A stretch of DNA of 64,000 nt, from positions 558,001 through 622,000 of the forward strand of contig NZ_SEWX01000005.1 of the NCBI RefSeq assembly GCF_004307455.1, read 5' to 3'. This DNA is from Aquirufa nivalisilvae. GTDB taxonomy: Bacteria > Bacteroidota > Bacteroidia > Cytophagales > Spirosomataceae. The translations under genes and the position numbers were made by a program. Below, piece after piece: positions 59,649-64,000 of the stretch. The notes below the pieces were generated by a model. That model searched no databases. It had not been told where the DNA came from and saw only the letters and a program-made list of their open reading frames with translations. Each line of letters starts with the position of its first letter. The stretch's first letter is position 1.

Positions 59649-61253
59649 ATGAAAATGAAAAATGTAACGTCTCAAATCCCTAAAGATGGAATAGCTGGCT
59701 TGAAAGAAAATTTCAGTGCTGATGCTGTTTCTGGTTTTATTGTATTTTTATTAGCCTTGCCTTTAAGTTTAGGGATTGCTAAAGCTTCTGAATTCCCTCC
59801 ATTGATGGGATTATTAACTGCCATCATTGGCGGTATTCTTGTCAGTTTATTTTCCGGTTCTAGATTAACTATTAAAGGTCCAGCAGCTGGACTTATTGTC
59901 ATTATTGTAGGCGCTGTTGCCGATTTTGGTGGGGGAGAGCAAGGGTGGCATTATGCCTTAGGTGCTATTGTAGTTGCGGGTATTGTACAAATACTATTTG
60001 GCGTATTTAAACTGGGTAAGTTAGTTGATTTCTTCCCGCTTTCAGCTGTTCATGGCATGTTGGCTGCTATTGGCTTAATCATTATTTTCAAGCAGATTCC
60101 TGTTTTATTGAATGTAAACCCAATTTTAGCTAAAGGAAAAAGTCCATTTGAATTAGCTGCATCTATTCCTCAGTTTGTGATGAATTTAGATCGAAACGGA
60201 GCCATCGTCGGTATCTTAAGTTTTATCATCATGATGACTTGGCAAAAGATTCCTGTCAACTTTTTACGCAAAATCCCTGCTGCTTTAATTGTATTGTGTA
60301 TCGCTATTCCAGCAGAGATATTTTTAGATTTCAAGCATACTGAACCAGCTTCTGCTTTAGTAAAAATTGGTAGTTTGATTGACAACATTCATGTCAATGT
60401 GGACTTTGCTGGGTTTGCCAATAAAATGGTATTTATCAAATATGTGGTCATGTTTGCTTTGGTTGGCTCATTAGAGTCATTGTTGACCGTTAAGGCCATT
60501 GACATGCAGGATCCATTCAAGCGTAAATCGAATCCTAACAAGGATTTAATTGCAGTGGGTATTGGAAATACCTTAGCAGGGATATTAGGTGGTTTACCTA
60601 TGATTTCAGAAGTAGCTCGTAGTTCTGCGAATGTCAACAATGGCGCAAAAACACGCTGGGCAAATTTTTTCCACGGTTTCTTCATTTTGGTATTTGTGGT
60701 ATTTGCAGCTCCAGTCATTGAACTTATTCCCAATGCAGCATTAGCAGCAATGTTAGTTTCAGTAGGTATCAAACTAGCGCATCCAAAAGAATTCATCCAT
60801 ATTTTTAATATTGGTAAAGGTCAGTTGGCTATATTCTTGGTAACTATTTTCTTTACCTTGTATGAAGATTTGTTAATTGGTATTGCGGCTGGTATGTTAG
60901 TCAAGATTCTAATACATATTTTGAATGGTGCACCTATTTCCAGTTTCTTTAAATCCAATGTTGCGGTATCATTTAATGATGATCAATATTTAGTTGAAGT
61001 ATCTAAAGCGGCCGTATTTACTAATTATATGGGATTAAAAGCTAAATTGGATGCCATTCCACAAGGAATGCATGTAACAATGGACTTTAGTAATACGCAT
61101 TTAGTAGATCATTCCGTGATGGAAAACTTGCATCATTTTGAGGCAGATTATATTTCGGCAGGAGGTACATTTACCATCATCGGATTTGATGAGCATATTT
61201 TACTTTCTGAACACAAATTGGCAGCTAGAAAAAAGAAACAAGCAATTTCTTAA
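59649..61253 (+). CDS. SulP family anion transporter (putative bicarbonate/sulfate)
   Basis: A 534-residue SulP permease with about 10-12 TM helices (SADAVSGFIVFLLALPLSLGIA, GSRLTIKGPAAGLIVIIVGAV) and a C-terminal STAS domain (about 425-525; HVTMDFSNTHLVDHSVMENLH). The family transports sulfate, bicarbonate (BicA) or other anions. Because dabA and dabB follow at once, bicarbonate transport is the more attractive reading. The start may be the ATG at 59649 or at 59655. Between it and dabA lies a perfect 14-bp palindrome. Confidence 0.9.
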   Translation: MKMKNVTSQIPKDGIAGLKENFSADAVSGFIVFLLALPLSLGIAKASEFPPLMGLLTAIIGGILVSLFSGSRLTIKGPAAGLIVIIVGAVADFGGGEQGWHYALGAIVVAGIVQILFGVFKLGKLVDFFPLSAVHGMLAAIGLIIIFKQIPVLLNVNPILAKGKSPFELAASIPQFVMNLDRNGAIVGILSFIIMMTWQKIPVNFLRKIPAALIVLCIAIPAEIFLDFKHTEPASALVKIGSLIDNIHVNVDFAGFANKMVFIKYVVMFALVGSLESLLTVKAIDMQDPFKRKSNPNKDLIAVGIGNTLAGILGGLPMISEVARSSANVNNGAKTRWANFFHGFFILVFVVFAAPVIELIPNAALAAMLVSVGIKLAHPKEFIHIFNIGKGQLAIFLVTIFFTLYEDLLIGIAAGMLVKILIHILNGAPISSFFKSNVAVSFNDDQYLVEVSKAAVFTNYMGLKAKLDAIPQGMHVTMDFSNTHLVDHSVMENLHHFEADYISAGGTFTIIGFDEHILLSEHKLAARKKKQAIS

Positions 61254-61298
61254 TTTCATTTTGAGATTCACATCTCATTCCGCCTACATTTTTCATTC

Positions 61299-61330
61299 AT
61301 TCCCATGAGAATATTAATTCTCATGGGAAT
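61299..61330. promoter_or_regulatory. Perfect palindrome directly before dabA
   Basis: ATTCCCATGAGAAT (61299-61312) and ATTCTCATGGGAAT (61317-61330) are exact reverse complements around the 4-nt spacer ATTA. It ends 15 nt before the dabA ATG, with no T run after it, so it is not a typical terminator. A regulator operator, or an RNA hairpin that tunes dabA relative to sulP, would fit. Confidence 0.7.
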
Positions 61331-61345
61331 AATAAATTGAGGAAG

Positions 61346-63850
61346 ATGACTTCAACACATAAGGTATTTCATGTAGAGCATGTACTACACGAATTAAAAC
61401 ATTATTTACCCGCACAGGCTCCATTAATGGATTTTGTGCATCATAATACGTTGCATGCCTTCCAACATTTACCATTTCATGAGGCATTAAGAAAGGCACA
61501 AACTACACTTGGCTACCAAGTATACCTGAGCGTAGATCAGTTTCGTGAACTTTATCATGCTAAACGAATCAATGACGATATTTTAAATAATGTCATTGAA
61601 AAGAAAAAAGGTGCAAAAAAAACAACTCAGTGGAAATACAAATTATTGCACCAAGAGCTGGATGGCTTACCTAACCCTAGAATCGGTGCTTTAAGAGGTC
61701 AATGGAAAAAGGTGTTCAATATCGATTTAGATTCAATGGTTCATCCCAATCTATTTCGTTTGATTTCCAGTTATTTAGATCAAGGTATTTCCATTTGGCA
61801 CTTTCCTATTGAGAATAAAAGTTTTTTAGAAGCCATTAAGGAGCTTGAAAGAAAAAGTTGGGTTAGTTTATTTAAGGGGAAAAGAGCTAAAAAAATGCTC
61901 TTAGATGAACATACCACCTTAGAAGACTTATTAACTATTTTAGTTGGTTCACATCCTCATTTGTTTGAGCAATACCTTTTTGATCAGCAATTTGCTCATC
62001 AAGGATGGTCAGGAATGGTTTCTACCGTAGAAGATTTACCACAAACATTGCTCGATCGTAGACAAATTAGTCTGCATGATTTAATCATGTTAGAATGTCT
62101 ATTGGAAATTGATACCATTGATTATCTGTTATCGAGTGGGTGGAACGGTTTAGGAAATACCTTAGAAAATCAACTACCATCTTTATTAGACCCCATCGAG
62201 CATTCTGAGGTCATGGAAATTCTATCCATTTTCCAAGAAGCGTTTGAATGGACGTATTATGATCAGGTTTTAGCTGGAATTCAGCAAGAATCAAAAATTC
62301 CAAAAAGGACTGGCAATAAGAGCTTTCAGGGATTATTTTGTATTGATGACCGCGAGTGTTCATTCCGCAGATATTTAGAATCTCTTGATCCTCAGTGTGA
62401 TACCTATGGTACTCCTGGATTCTTTAGTGTAGAATTCTTTTATCAACCTATAGGAGGTAAATTCTATTCCAAGCTTTGTCCTGCACCCGTTACACCCAAA
62501 TTCTTAATCAAAGAAATTGGGGATGAAAAGAAAAGAGAAACAGAGCTACATTTCTCCAAACACAGCCATAATTTTTATACAGGCTGGATTATTTCTCAAA
62601 CTTTAGGTTTTTGGTCTGCTCTGAAATTGTTTGGAAATATTTTTAAACCTAGTATGAGTCCAGCTACAGCCTCATCCTTGCGTCACATGGATAAGTTTTC
62701 CCAATTACAGGTGGATTACGATGCTTTGTTCCAGCAAGAAAATGGTTTACAAATTGGCTTTAAGATTGAAGAAATGGCCAATCGAGTAGAAGGAATGCTC
62801 AAAAGTATTGGCTTGGTGGATAATTTCGCTCCCATCGTATATGCAGTAGGTCATGGTGCCAGTTCTGTCAATAATCCTCATTATGCTGCCTATGATTGTG
62901 GAGCATGTTCTGGTAGAGCAGGTTCAGTGAATGCACGTGTAGTAAGCAAAATGGCCAATAAACCAGAAGTTCGAGCTATTTTAAAAGAAAGAGGCATTGA
63001 CATTCCAGATTCAACCATTTTTGTGGGGGGATTACATGATACTACGCGCGACGAAGTCGTTTTTTATGATGATGAAATTAAAGATCCTATTTATCAAAAA
63101 TTACATGAGCAACATGTAAAGGTATTTGAAAAAGCGCTTGACTTAAATGCCAAAGAACGTTCTAGACGGTTTGAGTCGATCAATACGCAACTGAGCCCGA
63201 AGGAAATTCATGAAAAGATCCGCCTACGCTCTGTATCGCTATTTGAGCCTCGTCCTGAATTAAATCATGCGACTAATGCCTTGTGTTTGGTTGGCCGTAG
63301 AGAGCTTTCTAAAGGTATTTTCTTAGATAGGAGATCTTTCTTAAACTCGTTTGATTATCGGGTAGATCCAGAGGGAAATTATTTATTAAACATTTTAAAA
63401 GCTGCCGCACCCGTTTGTGGTGGAATTAATTTAGAATATTATTTCTCCCGCGTGGACAGCGAAAAATTGGGTGCTGGAACCAAATTACCCCATAATGTCA
63501 TGGGATTGTTTGGAGTTGCCAATGGCATTGATGGGGATTTACGTCCTGGTTTACCTTCCCAAATGACAGAAGTTCATGATCCTATTCGATTATTACTTAT
63601 CGTTGAACACTTCCCAGATGTTGTGTTAAGAACCATCCAAAAATCTCCTGAGACTTATGAATGGTTTATCAATGATTGGGTCATCTTAGCTTCCGTCAAT
63701 CCAGAAACAAAAGAAGTCCAAATATTCGAAAAAGGGCAATTCTATCCTTATCAGCCGATCAATAAACAATTAGATCATATTCGTGAAATCGAAAGCTTAT
63801 TGGAAAGTAATCAAGAGAATTTCCCCGTGTATTTAATCCAACAAGACTAA
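61346..63850 (+). CDS. dabA: DabA, inorganic carbon transporter subunit (DUF2309)
   Basis: An 834-residue DUF2309 protein, the beta-carbonic-anhydrase-like subunit of the DAB (DABs accumulate bicarbonate) transporter. Predicted zinc ligands from the family are present: Cys and Asp in FCIDDREC, His in VGHGASSV and Cys in YDCGACSG. These are C332, D334, H503 and C518 counted from the ATG at 61346, and the His-to-Cys spacing of 15 matches the described DabA. It is soluble and peripheral, pairing with DabB. A TTG start three codons earlier (61337) is possible. dabB starts 4 nt after the stop. Confidence 0.95.
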   Translation: MTSTHKVFHVEHVLHELKHYLPAQAPLMDFVHHNTLHAFQHLPFHEALRKAQTTLGYQVYLSVDQFRELYHAKRINDDILNNVIEKKKGAKKTTQWKYKLLHQELDGLPNPRIGALRGQWKKVFNIDLDSMVHPNLFRLISSYLDQGISIWHFPIENKSFLEAIKELERKSWVSLFKGKRAKKMLLDEHTTLEDLLTILVGSHPHLFEQYLFDQQFAHQGWSGMVSTVEDLPQTLLDRRQISLHDLIMLECLLEIDTIDYLLSSGWNGLGNTLENQLPSLLDPIEHSEVMEILSIFQEAFEWTYYDQVLAGIQQESKIPKRTGNKSFQGLFCIDDRECSFRRYLESLDPQCDTYGTPGFFSVEFFYQPIGGKFYSKLCPAPVTPKFLIKEIGDEKKRETELHFSKHSHNFYTGWIISQTLGFWSALKLFGNIFKPSMSPATASSLRHMDKFSQLQVDYDALFQQENGLQIGFKIEEMANRVEGMLKSIGLVDNFAPIVYAVGHGASSVNNPHYAAYDCGACSGRAGSVNARVVSKMANKPEVRAILKERGIDIPDSTIFVGGLHDTTRDEVVFYDDEIKDPIYQKLHEQHVKVFEKALDLNAKERSRRFESINTQLSPKEIHEKIRLRSVSLFEPRPELNHATNALCLVGRRELSKGIFLDRRSFLNSFDYRVDPEGNYLLNILKAAAPVCGGINLEYYFSRVDSEKLGAGTKLPHNVMGLFGVANGIDGDLRPGLPSQMTEVHDPIRLLLIVEHFPDVVLRTIQKSPETYEWFINDWVILASVNPETKEVQIFEKGQFYPYQPINKQLDHIREIESLLESNQENFPVYLIQQD

Positions 63851-63854
63851 TACC

Positions 63855-64000
63855 ATGCAAAATTACCTTCCCATATTTATTTTAATTCCTCTGGCAGGTT
63901 TTTTGATAAGCTTAGTCTTACCTAAAAACGACGAGAGTAAAATATCCTATACAGCTTTTGGTACTCTAGGAGTACAATTGCTTATAGCTACATTATTTGT
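63855..64000 (+). CDS. dabB: DabB-like NuoL-family membrane subunit, N-terminal fragment
   Basis: The first 48 codons of a membrane protein, cut by the window end. The translation starts MQNYLPIFILIPLAGFLIS with hydrophobic segments typical of the start of NuoL/MrpA-family proton-conducting subunits. Because it directly follows dabA by 4 nt, it is almost certainly DabB, the H+-coupled membrane partner. The remainder must be read in the next window. Confidence 0.85.
   Translation, partial: MQNYLPIFILIPLAGFLISLVLPKNDESKISYTAFGTLGVQLLIATLF

Noticed and set aside
1-64000. CRISPR array, prophage or intact transposon
   Set aside because: No regularly spaced direct repeats, phage structural genes, integrases or transposases were found on either strand.

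Overview
The window looks like a chromosomal segment of a low-GC, aerobic member of the Bacteroidota, most likely order Cytophagales. The support is a gldC gliding gene, GSIII-type and eukaryote-like (GSII) glutamine synthetases, the two-domain long form of IspG, a fused CcoN-CcoO cbb3 oxidase, several TAnnTTTG promoter-like elements, and genes with little recognisable Shine-Dalgarno sequence. Genus cannot be fixed from this sequence alone. Most of the window is ordinary dense housekeeping sequence. There is one tRNA (Leu, GAG anticodon) and no rRNA, CRISPR array or intact transposase.

Layout. 1-4.3 kb: 5' end of dnaE, a DUF2461 gene, trpS (with a large AT-rich in-frame insertion), a PAP2 phosphatase, a LuxC-type acyl-CoA reductase and a ferredoxin. 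4.5-12.2 kb: a nitrogen assimilation region with an outer-membrane barrel, Amt, GSII and GSIII (the two synthetases divergent), interrupted only by mtaB. 12.2-15 kb: an unknown acidic protein, rsmE, a DUF4159 protein and a fatty-acid desaturase. 15.0-15.87 kb: a gene-free block built from a long imperfect inverted repeat. 15.9-24.8 kb: 2-oxoacid dehydrogenase E2, cinA, gldC, an exported thioredoxin-fold protein, ispG, and a sugar MFS transporter with a GH109-like oxidoreductase-fold enzyme.

24.8-37.8 kb: a pterin trio (PTPS, FolE, an unusual SDR), a CDF cation exporter, a Nudix hydrolase, surE, a nucleoside phosphorylase, a two-gene AT-rich accessory patch, a GreA/B-like protein, a serine beta-lactamase-fold enzyme, trhO, tRNA-Leu, a DUF3127 OB-fold protein, pirin, a GNAT enzyme and phoH. 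37.8-41.9 kb: dnaB, rlmD and a classical SDR. 41.9-53.3 kb: a complete cbb3 cytochrome oxidase locus (ccoI-S-NO-Q-P, a DUF2892 protein, ccoG, ccoH, a TauE/SafE-like membrane protein), flanked by a cNBD-only protein and by a FixL-like PAS kinase with a receiver-CRP fusion regulator. 53.3-59.1 kb: a penicillin-acylase-family exported enzyme and a large lipoprotein with a sugar-dehydrogenase-like propeller, HEAT repeats and a cytochrome c domain. 59.1-64 kb: a small exported acidic protein, a SulP anion transporter, dabA and the start of dabB, apparently an inorganic-carbon uptake module.

The strongest second-look items are the roughly 130-codon, very AT-rich insertion inside trpS between its two active-site segments; the nested long inverted repeat at 15.08-15.83 kb; the FixL-like kinase and receiver-CRP pair beside the cbb3 locus; the pterin operon whose SDR lacks the catalytic tyrosine; and the SulP-DabA-DabB module with a perfect 14-bp palindrome just before dabA. 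I did not find one locus that is clearly a new system. These are specific oddities that can be tested.
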